From positions 1,736,001 to 1,800,000 of the forward strand of contig NZ_JAUSXB010000001.1 in assembly GCF_030823375.1 (NCBI RefSeq): a stretch of DNA of 64,000 nt. Reading direction: 5' to 3'. Position 1 is the first letter of the stretch, and the number at the start of each line of letters is the position of its first letter. Below the pieces are notes generated by a model. That model had not been told where the DNA came from, ran no database searches, and worked only from the letters and a program-made list of their open reading frames with translations. Source of the DNA: Pseudarthrobacter siccitolerans. GTDB taxonomy: Bacteria > Actinomycetota > Actinomycetes > Actinomycetales > Micrococcaceae. Both the position numbers and the translations under genes were made by a program. Positions 15,967 through 24,490 of this stretch are shown here, piece by piece.

Positions 15967-18204
15967 ATGACCCAGACTCCGCTGCAGGATTCCGCCGGCA
16001 CCGCGACTGCCCCGCCCGCTCCCCCGGTTGCCAAGAAGATCCCCACCGAACGTACCCACCACGGGGATACCTTCGTGGACAACTACGAGTGGCTGCGGGA
16101 CAAGGAATCCGAGGAAGTAGTGGAGCACCTGAAGGCTGAAAATGCTTACCAGGAAGCCGTCACCGCACACCAGGAGCCGCTGCGCGAGGCGATCTTCCAG
16201 GAGATCAAGGGCCGCACGCAGGAAACAGACCTCTCCGTCCCCCACCGCAAGGACGGCTGGTGGTACTTCAGCCGTTCCGTGGAGGGCAAGGAGTACGGCA
16301 TCCAGTGCCGGGTCAAAGCAGAAGACACGGGCAATCCGGTACAGGACTGGACCCCGCCCAAGGTGGAGGCCGGCGTCGACATTCCGGGCGAGGAAGTCCT
16401 GCTGGACGGCAACGTCGAAGCCGAGGGCAAGCCCTTCTTCTCCGTGGGCGGCTCGGCCGTGACGGTGGACGGCCACCTCTACGCCTACGCCGTGGACAAC
16501 AGCGGCGACGAACGCTTCACCCTGCGCATCAAGGACCTCCGCACCGGTGAACTGCTGCCGGACGTCATCGAGAACATCTTCTACGGCGTCTCCTTCTCCC
16601 CCGACGGCACCCGCATCTTTTACACCGTGGTTGATGAGTCCTGGCGCCCCTACCAAGTCAAGGCACACGTCCTGGGCACCCCCGTTGAGGACGACGCGGT
16701 GATCTACCAGGAGGACGACGCCGCCATGTGGCTGGGCTTCGAGCTCTCCGCCGACCGGCGCCACCTGGTGCTGGGCATCGGCTGCTCTGAATACAGCGAG
16801 ACCCGCCTGCTCCGCTTCGATGACCCCGCCCAGGAACTCACCACCGTGATCTCCCGGAACGAGCGGGTGCTGTATGAGGCTGAGCCGTTCCTGCTGGCCG
16901 GGCCGGACGGCGAAAAGACGGAAAAGATCCTGCTGACCCACAACCGCGGCGCCATCAACTCCATGGTCTCCCTGGCTGACCCGGCCGAGCTGCGCAAGCC
17001 GCTCGCCCAGCAGCGGTGGGCCACCGTCGTCGAGCATTCCGACGACGTCCGCGTCAATGGCGCGGGGGTCACCTCCACGCACCTCGTGGTGTCCATCCGC
17101 AAGGACACTATCGAGCGCGTCCAGGTCATCGGGCTGGCCGGGCTGGGGACCGCCGCGCAGGAGCCGCCCGTGGAGCCGGCGTTCGATGAGGAGCTGTACA
17201 CGGCCGGGGTGGGCGGATCGGACTACGAGGCTCCGGTAATCCGGCTGGGCTACACGTCCTACTTCACGCCGTCGCGCGTCTACGACTTCCTGCTGCCCAC
17301 CCCCGGGCAGCCCGCCGGCGAACTGCTGCTCCGGAAGGAAAGCCCGGTGCTGGGCGGCTACGACGGCAGCGACTACGTGGCCACGCGTGAATGGGCGCAG
17401 GCCCAGGACGGTACCCGGATCCCGCTTTCGGTGCTGCGGCACAAGGCCGTGAAGCAGGATTCGATGGCGGCCGGCCTGGTATACGGGTACGGCTCCTACG
17501 AGATGAGCATGGATCCGGGCTTCGGCATTGCGCGGCTGTCCCTGCTGGACCGCGGCGTGGTGTTCGTGATCGCCCACATCCGCGGCGGCGGCGAGCTGGG
17601 CCGGCACTGGTACGAGGACGGCAAAAAGCTCACCAAGAAGAACACGTTCACCGACTTCATCGACGCCACCGACTGGCTGGCCGGCTCCGGCTGGGTGGAC
17701 CCCTCCCGGATCGTCGCCCTGGGCGGCTCGGCCGGCGGGCTGCTGATGGGTGCGGTAGCGAACATGGCCCCGGAAAAGTACGCCGCGATTGTGGCGCAGG
17801 TGCCGTTTGTGGATCCGCTGACCAGCATCCTGGATCCGGACCTGCCGCTGTCCGCGCTGGAGTGGGAAGAGTGGGGCAACCCCATCACCGACCCAGGGGT
17901 CTACGCCTACATGAAGTCCTACTCACCCTACGAGAACGTGCACCAGGCCGCCTACCCGAAGATCGCCGCCGTGACATCGTTCAATGACACCCGGGTCCTC
18001 TACGTGGAGCCCGCCAAATGGGTGCAGGAGCTGCGGAACAAGACCACCGGGACCCAGCCGATCGTGATGAAAATCGAGATGGACGGCGGCCACGGCGGCG
18101 CGTCCGGCCGCTACGTCCAGTGGCGCGAACGGGCCTGGGACTACGCCTTCATCGCCGATTCGCTCGGCGCCACGGAGCTGCTGCCGGGCGCTGGCCTGCG
18201 GTAA
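15967..18204 (+). CDS. S9A family peptidase (oligopeptidase B-like)
   Basis: A 745-residue cytoplasmic serine oligopeptidase that cuts short peptides, probably after basic residues. The N-terminal two thirds form the seven-bladed propeller (WLRDKESEEVVEHLKAEN at the entry). The C-terminal alpha/beta-hydrolase domain holds the triad: Ser588 in GGSAGG, Asp674 in FNDTRV and His709 in DGGHGG. HIRGGGELGRHWYEDGK is the conserved family signature. Length matches protease II. The start at 15967 has no ribosome-binding site but has a TATATT box six bases upstream, so it is probably leaderless. It stands alone and ends at a strong hairpin. Confidence 0.92.
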   Translation: MTQTPLQDSAGTATAPPAPPVAKKIPTERTHHGDTFVDNYEWLRDKESEEVVEHLKAENAYQEAVTAHQEPLREAIFQEIKGRTQETDLSVPHRKDGWWYFSRSVEGKEYGIQCRVKAEDTGNPVQDWTPPKVEAGVDIPGEEVLLDGNVEAEGKPFFSVGGSAVTVDGHLYAYAVDNSGDERFTLRIKDLRTGELLPDVIENIFYGVSFSPDGTRIFYTVVDESWRPYQVKAHVLGTPVEDDAVIYQEDDAAMWLGFELSADRRHLVLGIGCSEYSETRLLRFDDPAQELTTVISRNERVLYEAEPFLLAGPDGEKTEKILLTHNRGAINSMVSLADPAELRKPLAQQRWATVVEHSDDVRVNGAGVTSTHLVVSIRKDTIERVQVIGLAGLGTAAQEPPVEPAFDEELYTAGVGGSDYEAPVIRLGYTSYFTPSRVYDFLLPTPGQPAGELLLRKESPVLGGYDGSDYVATREWAQAQDGTRIPLSVLRHKAVKQDSMAAGLVYGYGSYEMSMDPGFGIARLSLLDRGVVFVIAHIRGGGELGRHWYEDGKKLTKKNTFTDFIDATDWLAGSGWVDPSRIVALGGSAGGLLMGAVANMAPEKYAAIVAQVPFVDPLTSILDPDLPLSALEWEEWGNPITDPGVYAYMKSYSPYENVHQAAYPKIAAVTSFNDTRVLYVEPAKWVQELRNKTTGTQPIVMKIEMDGGHGGASGRYVQWRERAWDYAFIADSLGATELLPGAGLR

Positions 18205-18209
18205 TTGAG

Positions 18210-18242
18210 CGTACGACGGCGGGCGCGTCCCGCCGTCGTACG
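18210..18242 (+). terminator. Hairpin after the S9 peptidase gene
   Basis: CGTACGACGGCGGG and CCCGCCGTCGTACG form a perfect 14-bp stem around a CGCGT loop, starting six bases after the stop codon. No U-tract follows; it probably serves both convergent genes. Confidence 0.75.
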
Positions 18243-18320
18243 TCCGCCTTGCGCCTCAGGGAACGGCGCCCCAGGCAGGGGCGTCCGCGGCAGGGGCGTC
18301 CCCGGCGCAAACCCGGGACC

Positions 18321-18773
18321 TCAAACCTGCGGGTGCTCCGCCAGCCACTCCGCCAGGGTCTCGAGATTGGCGCGGACCGTCCTCCCCTGGGCCCGTTCCA
18401 CCAGCGCATCCGCCAGCTTGCCAAACACCCCGCCCAGGCCGGACGCGGCGTCGATCCTCTGGGTAAGGCGCGTACCGTCGGCGGCCGGTTCGAGCGTTAA
18501 CGTCACGGTGAAGTCCAGCTTGCCCTCGACTGAACGGGACACCATGCGCCGGGGCGGATCGAATTCGGTGACCTCCACGGTCCAGTCGAACTGCCGTCCC
18601 ATGATTTTGCTGGTTCCACGCCCCCGGGAACCGACTCCAATAGGGCCGTCCCCGACCTGCCCTGACGAGGTGACGGAGGAATCATAGACGGCGATGTTTT
18701 CGAATTTCGACAGAAAGTCAAAGACCTCCTGCGGCGGCCGGGCAATAACGACACTTTCTTCTACAACAGGCAC
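18321..18773 (-). CDS. SRPBCC family protein (polyketide cyclase/START-like)
   Basis: A 150-residue single-domain helix-grip protein with a hydrophobic cavity. The start VVEESVVIARPPQEVFDFLSKF is the usual entry strand and helix, and the long C-terminal helix (VFGKLADALVERAQGRTVRANLETLAEWLAEH) closes the cavity. Such proteins bind or modify small hydrophobic ligands; no catalytic residue can be pointed to. The GTG start at 18773 follows AAAGGAGA. It is divergent from the repeat protein gene at 19068, across a 294-base gap with a short hairpin (TGCCGGC/GCCGGCA, 18800-18819) and a palindromic motif at 18991. Confidence 0.85.
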   Translation of the reverse strand: MPVVEESVVIARPPQEVFDFLSKFENIAVYDSSVTSSGQVGDGPIGVGSRGRGTSKIMGRQFDWTVEVTEFDPPRRMVSRSVEGKLDFTVTLTLEPAADGTRLTQRIDAASGLGGVFGKLADALVERAQGRTVRANLETLAEWLAEHPQV

Positions 18774-18990
18774 TGCAGTCTCCTTTGAAAGGCACCTGAT
18801 GCCGGCGGCCTTGCCGGCACAAAGGCAGGCACAGCGCCAGAGTGGACCCGCAGCCCGCCAGTGTCAATGGCTTCCCTCAAGGGCAAAGCGTAGCTGCAGC
18901 AGGGCAGCCTCCTGCGCCAGGCTGACCTGCCGGACCGGCCTGACCAGCAGCAACGTGACGCCTGGCAGGTCCGGCGCGATTCCCAAAAAA

Positions 18991-19009
18991 ACTAATCATG
19001 CTTACCATT
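18991..19009. promoter_or_regulatory. TAA-N4-GCTT palindromic motif upstream of the repeat protein gene
   Basis: CTAATCATGCTTACCATT lies 75 bases before the start at 19068. It matches the motif before the HtrA-like gene (33290) and the csbD-like gene (47812): TAA, four bases, GCTT, then a T-ending right arm. Symmetry is weakest in this copy. Confidence 0.4.
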
Positions 19010-19067
19010 GTCTGGCGCCGGCTGCCCGCTGGGGGCAGGTTAACCGGCGCCTGATGTGGAGGCTTGA

Positions 19068-19820
19068 GTGAGCATGGAACAGGAAATGCGTCCCTTGACC
19101 GACGACGAACTGATCGCAGAACAGGCAACGGCTTTGCCGGACAAGGAAGTTGCCTCTGTCCTTGACCTGAACGCTGACCTTGATCTGGGAATTGACGCGG
19201 CAGCGCCCATCGACCTCGCCGTTGCGGCCAACGCCAACGTGGCAGCCCCGATCGACGCGGCGGCCTCGGCCAACATTCTCTCCTTCGGCTCGGATGCGCA
19301 GGCACTGGCGGACCAGGGCGTCATGATCGATCAGGGCATCGTGGCGGACGCAAACGCCGAGTCCACGCAGGACAGCATCATCGACCAGGGCAACGACACC
19401 ATCGACGGCGGCACCCCCGACAGCACCGGCGGGGACACCATCGACGGCGGAACCGCGGCCGACGGCGGCACCGTCCTCCCCGACGGAACGGGCACCGACG
19501 GGCTCGTCCCCGACGGCGGACTGGGCGACGCCCTGCCCGACGTCGGCGCACTGCCCGTGGATCCCGCTGCTGCCCTGGACGGCGACCTGCTCAACGTCAA
19601 CGTGGACCTGGCGGCCGATGCGGATATCGCTGCTCCCATCAACGGTGCCGTGGCAGCCAACGCCAACGTGGCCGCCCCCATCGACGCCGCCGTGGCCGCG
19701 AACATCGGCTCCATCGACAGCCAGGCCTACGCCGTGGCGGACCAGGACGCACTGATCACCCAGCACATCGAGGGCGAAGCCAACGCCTCCGCTGACCAGC
19801 AGTCCAACCTCGAACAGTAA
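19068..19820 (+). CDS. Duplicated Ala/Asn-rich repeat protein, partner of the M50 protease
   Basis: A 250-residue acidic protein of unknown function. It consists of two homologous repeats of about 76 residues (32-107 and 175-250) joined by an Asp/Gly/Thr-rich linker (about 108-174). Each repeat carries AAPI(D/N), VAANANVAAPIDAA, a short variable turn (ANILSFGS or ANIGSIDS), then ALADQ or AVADQ and a Gln/Asn/Ala-rich tail. There is no cysteine, no obvious signal peptide and no membrane helix. The N-terminal 30 residues look like a separate leader (LTDDELIAEQATALPDKE). GGAGG lies five bases before GTG 19068; ATG 19074 is an alternative. Six bases separate it from the M50 gene, so the two are one operon. 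I infer that it is the substrate or partner of that protease. Confidence 0.75.
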   Translation: MSMEQEMRPLTDDELIAEQATALPDKEVASVLDLNADLDLGIDAAAPIDLAVAANANVAAPIDAAASANILSFGSDAQALADQGVMIDQGIVADANAESTQDSIIDQGNDTIDGGTPDSTGGDTIDGGTAADGGTVLPDGTGTDGLVPDGGLGDALPDVGALPVDPAAALDGDLLNVNVDLAADADIAAPINGAVAANANVAAPIDAAVAANIGSIDSQAYAVADQDALITQHIEGEANASADQQSNLEQ

Positions 19821-19826
19821 GCCCAG

Positions 19827-22259
19827 ATGACCCACACCACCGGTGGACCGCGCTCCCAGGCCGGCCCGCCGTCGTCCGCTGCGCCCCTGGCCGAGCACCC
19901 GCTGCACGTCCCTGCCCTGGCTGACGGCGTCCAGCTGATCGGACGGTCGCGGGGATCCGGCTACCGGGAGCCGCCTTCGCTGGTCCGCCGCGCGGACGGG
20001 CAAACCCTCCAACTGACGCCGTTGCTGTTCGCGGTGCTCGAGGCAATGGACGGCAGGCGCACGGTGGAGGACATCGCCGCGCATGCCAGCGAAGCGTCGG
20101 GAAGGCTCGTCAGCGCCGGGAACGTGCGCACGCTGATGGACTCGCAGCTGCTGCCGCTGGGCCTGCTCCGGCTGGCGGACGGGTCCCAGCCCGAAGTGCG
20201 CAAGGCGGACCCGCTGCTCGGCATGCGTTTCCGGTACACCGTGACGGACCCGGACCGCACCCGCAGGATCACGGCACCCTTCACCGTCCTGTTCAACCCG
20301 CTGATCGTCGTGGCGGTGACGGCGGCCTTCCTGGCTTCGTGCTGGTGGGTGCTGATGGTGAAGGGGCTGGGATCGGCCACCCATGAAGCGTTCGAGAACC
20401 CTGTCCTGCTCCTGCTGATTTTCGCCGTGACCATCCTGTCCGCCGGCTTCCATGAGTTCGGGCATGCCGCCGCTGCACGCAAAGGCGGCGCCACCCCGGG
20501 AGCCATGGGCGCAGGCCTGTACCTGATCTGGCCGGCGTTCTTCACGGATGTCACCGATTCCTACCGGCTGGGCCGCGGCGGCCGGCTCCGCACCGACCTG
20601 GGCGGCTTGTACTTCAACGCCATCGTTGCCGTGGCCATCATGGGCTTGTGGTGGGCCACAGGCTTCGATGCGCTGCTGCTGGTAGTGGTCACGCAGATCC
20701 TGCAGATGGTCCGGCAACTGCTGCCCCTGGTCCGGTTCGACGGCTACCACATCCTGGCGGATGCCACCGGGGTCCCGGACCTGTTCCAGCGCATCAAACC
20801 GGTCCTGCTCGGCCTGCTCCCCTGGCGGTGGGGCCGGGTGGAAAACAAGGTCCTCAAGCCCTGGGCGCGTGCCGTGGTAACGCTGTGGGTGCTCGTCACG
20901 GTGCCGTTGCTGCTGTTCAGCATGGCCATGATGGTGATCTCGTTCCCGCGCCTGCTGGCCACTGCGTGGAGCAGCGCAGCCAAACAGCAGGCGATGCTCG
21001 CTGAAAGCCTTTCCGCCGGCGACCTTGCCGGCACCGCCGTGCGCGCCCTCGCCATCCTGGCCGTTGCCCTGCCCATGGTTGGCATGCTCTACATCCTGCT
21101 GCGGCTCCTTCGGCAGCTGGTCACCGGGCTCTGGCAGAGGACTCGCGGCAAGTTTGTGCAGCGTACCGCTGCCATGGCGGCCGTGGCAGCATTGCTGGCC
21201 GGGCTCGGCTGGGCGTGGTGGCCCGACGGCGGGACGTACCGTCCGGTCCGGCCTTACGAACGTGGGACGCTGGCTGATGCCACCGCCGCCATCGTCCCGT
21301 CGGCAGGGACCGCAGGCATGGCGCTTCGTGAGGGCGGCAGCGGGCGGACCGTGGCGCTCTGGCCCAAAGGAGCCACGACGCCAACCCGGGAGAACCCGCA
21401 GCTGGCCATGGTGCTGGTTCCGGCAGAGGGCTCCGGCGCGGACCCGTCCGCTGTTGCTCCCGCCGGATCCGCCGGTGCAGCCGCACCATCGTGGGTGTTT
21501 CCGTTCGACCGGCCGGATGCTCCCGAGGAGGACGGCAACCAGGCGCTGGCGGTGAACACCACCGACGGTTCCGTCACCTACAGCGTTGCCTTCGCGCTGG
21601 TGTGGGCCGAAGACGGAGAACCGGTGGATACCCGGAACGAGGCCTACGCCTTTGCCAGCTGCACCGGCTGCGCCGCGGTTGCAGTGGGCTTCCAGGTGGT
21701 CCTGGTTGTGGGGCAGACGGATGTTGTTGTTCCGGAGAACCTCTCTGCTGCGGCGAACTACAACTGCCTTGAATGCCTCACCTACGCCCTCGCCAGCCAG
21801 CTGGTCCTCACCCTTGATGGGCCGCTGACAGACGAAGGCATGGCGTCGCTCCAGGCGCTATGGGCCGAGATCGCGGACTACGGCAGGAACATCCAAAACG
21901 TGCCGCTCTCCGAAATCCAAGCCCGTCTCGCCGCCTACAAGGAACAGATCACAGCCATCATCAAGGCGGACCCCAGCGCCACCAAGGGCCCGACGCCGGC
22001 GAAAACTTCCGCGCCGGCCAGCCCGCCGGGCGGAGCCGCTGCACCCACAACGTCAGCTGAACCGGGTGTGCCCGCACCCGGGTCACTCACGGGGACCCAG
22101 GCACCCGCTCCGGCAGGAACAGCCCCTGCCAACGCACCGGCGACGCAGCCCGCTTCCGATGAGGTGGCGCCGTCGTACGCTCCCGTTGAGACGTCGGCCC
22201 CAACAGCGGATACTGGGGACACGGCCCCCGCCGGCCCCGCCACCGCAAACCCCAGCTAG
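19827..22259 (+). CDS. Membrane M50-like peptide zinc metalloprotease with PqqD-like head and CxxC tail domain
   Basis: An 810-residue membrane protein. Residues about 50-130 resemble a PqqD-type peptide-binding domain (LLFAVLEAMDGRRTVEDIAAH). About seven membrane helices follow between residues 155 and 465. The zinc motif HEFGHAAAARKGG sits in one of them (His near 211) and FDGYHILADATG supplies the third ligand region, as in site-2-type M50 proteases. After the last helix comes an extracytoplasmic domain (about 470-710) with two CxxC pairs, SCTGCAAVAVGFQVV and NCLECLTYALASQLV, then a Pro/Ala/Thr-rich C terminus of about 100 residues. It fits the putative peptide zinc metalloprotease group. 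It starts six bases after the repeat protein gene with no ribosome-binding site of its own, suggesting coupling. Confidence 0.82.
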   Translation: MTHTTGGPRSQAGPPSSAAPLAEHPLHVPALADGVQLIGRSRGSGYREPPSLVRRADGQTLQLTPLLFAVLEAMDGRRTVEDIAAHASEASGRLVSAGNVRTLMDSQLLPLGLLRLADGSQPEVRKADPLLGMRFRYTVTDPDRTRRITAPFTVLFNPLIVVAVTAAFLASCWWVLMVKGLGSATHEAFENPVLLLLIFAVTILSAGFHEFGHAAAARKGGATPGAMGAGLYLIWPAFFTDVTDSYRLGRGGRLRTDLGGLYFNAIVAVAIMGLWWATGFDALLLVVVTQILQMVRQLLPLVRFDGYHILADATGVPDLFQRIKPVLLGLLPWRWGRVENKVLKPWARAVVTLWVLVTVPLLLFSMAMMVISFPRLLATAWSSAAKQQAMLAESLSAGDLAGTAVRALAILAVALPMVGMLYILLRLLRQLVTGLWQRTRGKFVQRTAAMAAVAALLAGLGWAWWPDGGTYRPVRPYERGTLADATAAIVPSAGTAGMALREGGSGRTVALWPKGATTPTRENPQLAMVLVPAEGSGADPSAVAPAGSAGAAAPSWVFPFDRPDAPEEDGNQALAVNTTDGSVTYSVAFALVWAEDGEPVDTRNEAYAFASCTGCAAVAVGFQVVLVVGQTDVVVPENLSAAANYNCLECLTYALASQLVLTLDGPLTDEGMASLQALWAEIADYGRNIQNVPLSEIQARLAAYKEQITAIIKADPSATKGPTPAKTSAPASPPGGAAAPTTSAEPGVPAPGSLTGTQAPAPAGTAPANAPATQPASDEVAPSYAPVETSAPTADTGDTAPAGPATANPS

Positions 22260-22267
22260 GAGAGCAG

Positions 22268-22474
22268 ATGTCGTTGAGCAAGGGAACGTCCGTGGAATGG
22301 AACTCGCCGCAGGGTAAGACGCACGGCAGGATCGTGGAGAAGAAGACGGGCGACTTCGAGCTGGACGGCAAGACCCACCGCGCCAGCGAGGACGATCCCC
22401 AGTACGTGGTGGAATCCGCGAAAACCGGGGCGCGGGCAGCCCACAAGGCCTCAGCCCTGACGGAGAAGAAGTAA
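22268..22474 (+). CDS. HVA1 / TUDOR-like DUF2945 protein
   Basis: A 68-residue basic soluble protein of the DUF2945 family (hypervirulence-associated TUDOR-like fold). The family pattern is clear: KGTSVEWNSPQGKTHGRIVEKKT near the N terminus, DPQYVVESAKTGARAAHKASAL in the middle and a Lys-rich end. AGGAG lies close to ATG 22268. It sits eight bases after the M50 gene and four before the flavoprotein gene, so it lies inside the same transcription run. Molecular role unknown; a small beta barrel with basic edges could bind nucleic acid or protein. Confidence 0.85.
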   Translation: MSLSKGTSVEWNSPQGKTHGRIVEKKTGDFELDGKTHRASEDDPQYVVESAKTGARAAHKASALTEKK

Positions 22475-22478
22475 CCCC

Positions 22479-23675
22479 GTGGCCGCCCAGCATGAGGTTG
22501 TGATCATCGGCGGCGGCAACGCGGGTATTTCCCTCGCCGCCCGGCTGGAACGGTACGGCGTCAAGGATGTGGCCGTGGTGGAACCGCGGGACCACCATCT
22601 TTACCAGCCGCTGTTCTCGCACATCGCCGGTGGCCGGGCGTCAGCGAAGGAAGCTGTCCGGCCCCAGGAACCGCTGATTCCGAAGGGTGCCACCTGGATC
22701 CGGGACGCCGCTGCCGGGATCGACACTGATTCAAACACGGTGACCCTTGAGTCCGGCGCCACGGTGGCGTACGGGCAGCTGGTGGTCTGCCCGGGCCTGC
22801 AGTATGACTGGGACGTTGTGCCCGGCCTCGCCGAAGCTGTCCATTCACCACACGGCGCCTCCCACTACGAGTTCGAGCTGGCGCCGAAGGCCTGGACGCT
22901 GCTGAGCGGGCTGAAATCCGGCACCGCCCTGTTCACCATGCCTGCGGGCCCGATCAAATGCGGCGGCGCGGCCCAAAAGCCGATGTACCTGGCCTGTGAC
23001 TACTGGAAAGGACAGGGTGTGCTGGACCGGATCCGGGTGGTGATGGTGCAGCCCTACCCCACGGTGTTCGGCGTGCCGGAGGTGGACCGGGAGCTGGACC
23101 GCAAGATCGCCGAGTACGGCATTGAGCTGTGGACCAACAGCGAGCTGGTGTCCGTTGACGCGGCCGGCCAGCTGGCCACCATCAGGAACACCACCACCGG
23201 CGTGGAGGAGAAGCTGCATTACGACGTCCTCAACGGTGTCCCGCCACAGTCGGCGCCGGACTGGCTCAAAGCGACCAACCTGCCTGCATCCGGTGACGCC
23301 GGCGGGTTTGTGGAGGTGGACCGGCAAACCCTGCGGCACATCCGGTTTCCGAACATCTGGTCCCTGGGCGATGCCGCCGGGACCACCAATTCCAAGTCCG
23401 GCGGGGCACTGCGCAAGCAGACGGCCGTGCTGGCCAAAAACCTGGTAGCCGCCCGGAAAGGGAAGCAGCTGCCCGCCAAGTACAACGGCTACTCGGTCTG
23501 CCCGTTCACGGTGTCCCGGAACACCGTGGTGTTCGCCGAGTTCGATGACCGCTACCGGCCCATGCCCACCGTCCCCCGAGTCCCCACCTGGAACGAGAGC
23601 AGGCTGTCCTGGGTGGTGGACCGGGATATTTTCCCGCACGTGTACTGGAACCTGATCCTCAAGGGCCGGGCGTAG
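22479..23675 (+). CDS. Sulfide:quinone oxidoreductase-like FAD protein
   Basis: A 398-residue membrane-peripheral flavoprotein. The N-terminal FAD site is VIIGGGNAGISLAARL with VVEPRDHHLYQP. Redox cysteines typical of SQR are present in VVCPGLQYDW (about 107), GPIKCGGAAQKPMYLACDYW (about 164) and NGYSVCPFTV (about 332), and FPNIWSLGDAAG is the second FAD motif. SQR oxidises sulfide to polysulfide and passes electrons to menaquinone. The start is GTG 22479, four bases after the preceding stop. Use as a sulfide detoxifier is more likely than energy conservation here, since no other sulfur genes are near. Confidence 0.87.
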   Translation: MAAQHEVVIIGGGNAGISLAARLERYGVKDVAVVEPRDHHLYQPLFSHIAGGRASAKEAVRPQEPLIPKGATWIRDAAAGIDTDSNTVTLESGATVAYGQLVVCPGLQYDWDVVPGLAEAVHSPHGASHYEFELAPKAWTLLSGLKSGTALFTMPAGPIKCGGAAQKPMYLACDYWKGQGVLDRIRVVMVQPYPTVFGVPEVDRELDRKIAEYGIELWTNSELVSVDAAGQLATIRNTTTGVEEKLHYDVLNGVPPQSAPDWLKATNLPASGDAGGFVEVDRQTLRHIRFPNIWSLGDAAGTTNSKSGGALRKQTAVLAKNLVAARKGKQLPAKYNGYSVCPFTVSRNTVVFAEFDDRYRPMPTVPRVPTWNESRLSWVVDRDIFPHVYWNLILKGRA

Positions 23676-23700
23676 GTTCTTTTGGTAGATGGCCCTGGGA

Positions 23701-23778
23701 GAGCCGGTGGTTGAGCCTGGGAGAGCCGGTGGTTGAGCCTGTCGAAACCTCGCTGCGGGGCCTCCGATAGGCTCAACC
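23701..23778. repeat. GGTTGAGCCTGTCGAAACC-type repeat element, family C
   Basis: GAGCCGGTGGTTGAGCCTGG starts at 23701 and again at 23723 (22-base period). The second copy runs into TGGTTGAGCCTGTCGAAACC, and its reverse complement AGGCTCAACC follows at 23769-23778, making a stem-loop between two convergent genes. The end of the element overlaps the stop region of the acetyltransferase gene. A single related copy lies at 50545-50564. Confidence 0.8.
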
Positions 23779-24360
23779 AGCGGCATCCGGCTTCAGCCGT
23801 TTTGCGGCCTGGCCCACTCGCCACTCGTCGGCCAGGACCGCGTAGATCAGTTCGGTGGCCCACTGGCCTTTGTAATGCCACTTGTCCACCTGCCGCGCTT
23901 CCTGCCGCATGCCCAGACGGCGGCATAGGTCGGCGGATGCTGTGTTCAGCTCGTCCAGGCGTGCCTCGATCCGGTGCATGCCCACGTCCTCGAATCCAAG
24001 CCGCAGCATCGCCTCCGCGGCCTCAGTGGCATAGCCCTTGCCCCTGGCACCCGGCGCCAGGCTCCAGCCCACTTCGCCCTGGCCTTGGCCGGGCAGCCAC
24101 TTGAGCACCACTTCGCCCTGCAGCACGCCGTCCGCCGCCGACTCGATGGCCAAGGCCACCCAGTCGCCTTCCTTTTCGAACACGAAGTTGGCGTAGTGGC
24201 CCACCCGTTCCATCGACTGCGTATAGCTCTTGGCCGGTCCGGGCAGGAACCGGGCGGTTTCCGGCAGCGAGTGGTAGGCGTGGAAGGCGTCCAGGTCGCT
24301 GCCTTCAAAGCGGCGCAGGATCAGCCGCTCGGTTCGAATGGGAAGGGTGATTTCCGGCAT
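23773..24360 (-). CDS. GNAT family N-acetyltransferase (RimJ/RimL-like)
   Basis: A 195-residue acetyl-CoA-dependent N-acetyltransferase. The start PEITLPIRTERLILRRFEGSDLDAF is the usual first strand of RimJ/RimL-type members. The acetyl-CoA loop is visible as LAPGARGKGYATEAAEAML, and GMHRIEARLDELNTAS plus the RLGMRQEA helix complete the fold. Likely substrates are a protein N terminus, an antibiotic or a polyamine; the sequence does not decide. The ATG at 24360 has no ribosome-binding site but has TAGCCT seven bases upstream, so the mRNA is probably leaderless. The stop lies within the family C repeat. Confidence 0.87.
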   Translation of the reverse strand: MPEITLPIRTERLILRRFEGSDLDAFHAYHSLPETARFLPGPAKSYTQSMERVGHYANFVFEKEGDWVALAIESAADGVLQGEVVLKWLPGQGQGEVGWSLAPGARGKGYATEAAEAMLRLGFEDVGMHRIEARLDELNTASADLCRRLGMRQEARQVDKWHYKGQWATELIYAVLADEWRVGQAAKRLKPDAAG

Positions 24361-24367
24361 GGATGAG

Positions 24368-24373
24368 AGGCTA
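24368..24373 (-). promoter_or_regulatory. -10 box of a predicted leaderless mRNA
   Basis: TAGCCT (minus strand) lies seven bases before the acetyltransferase ATG at 24360. It shares the divergent region with the promoter at 24420-24448. Confidence 0.5.
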
Positions 24374-24419
24374 CGCCATGCCGACGGCGGCAGTCGCCTC
24401 CGCGGTGGTGCGCTCGCCG

Positions 24420-24448
24420 TTGCTCTGGCAACCTCCCCGGAGTAGGGT
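24420..24448 (+). promoter_or_regulatory. Promoter of the TRAP substrate-binding protein gene
   Basis: TTGCTC (24420-24425) and TAGGGT (24443-24448) are 17 bases apart. The predicted transcript begins near 24455, before either candidate start codon of the downstream gene. Confidence 0.5.
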
Positions 24449-24490
24449 TCGCGTACGGGCTGCTGGTGCCTGGTTTCTTGGCGTTTCCCG

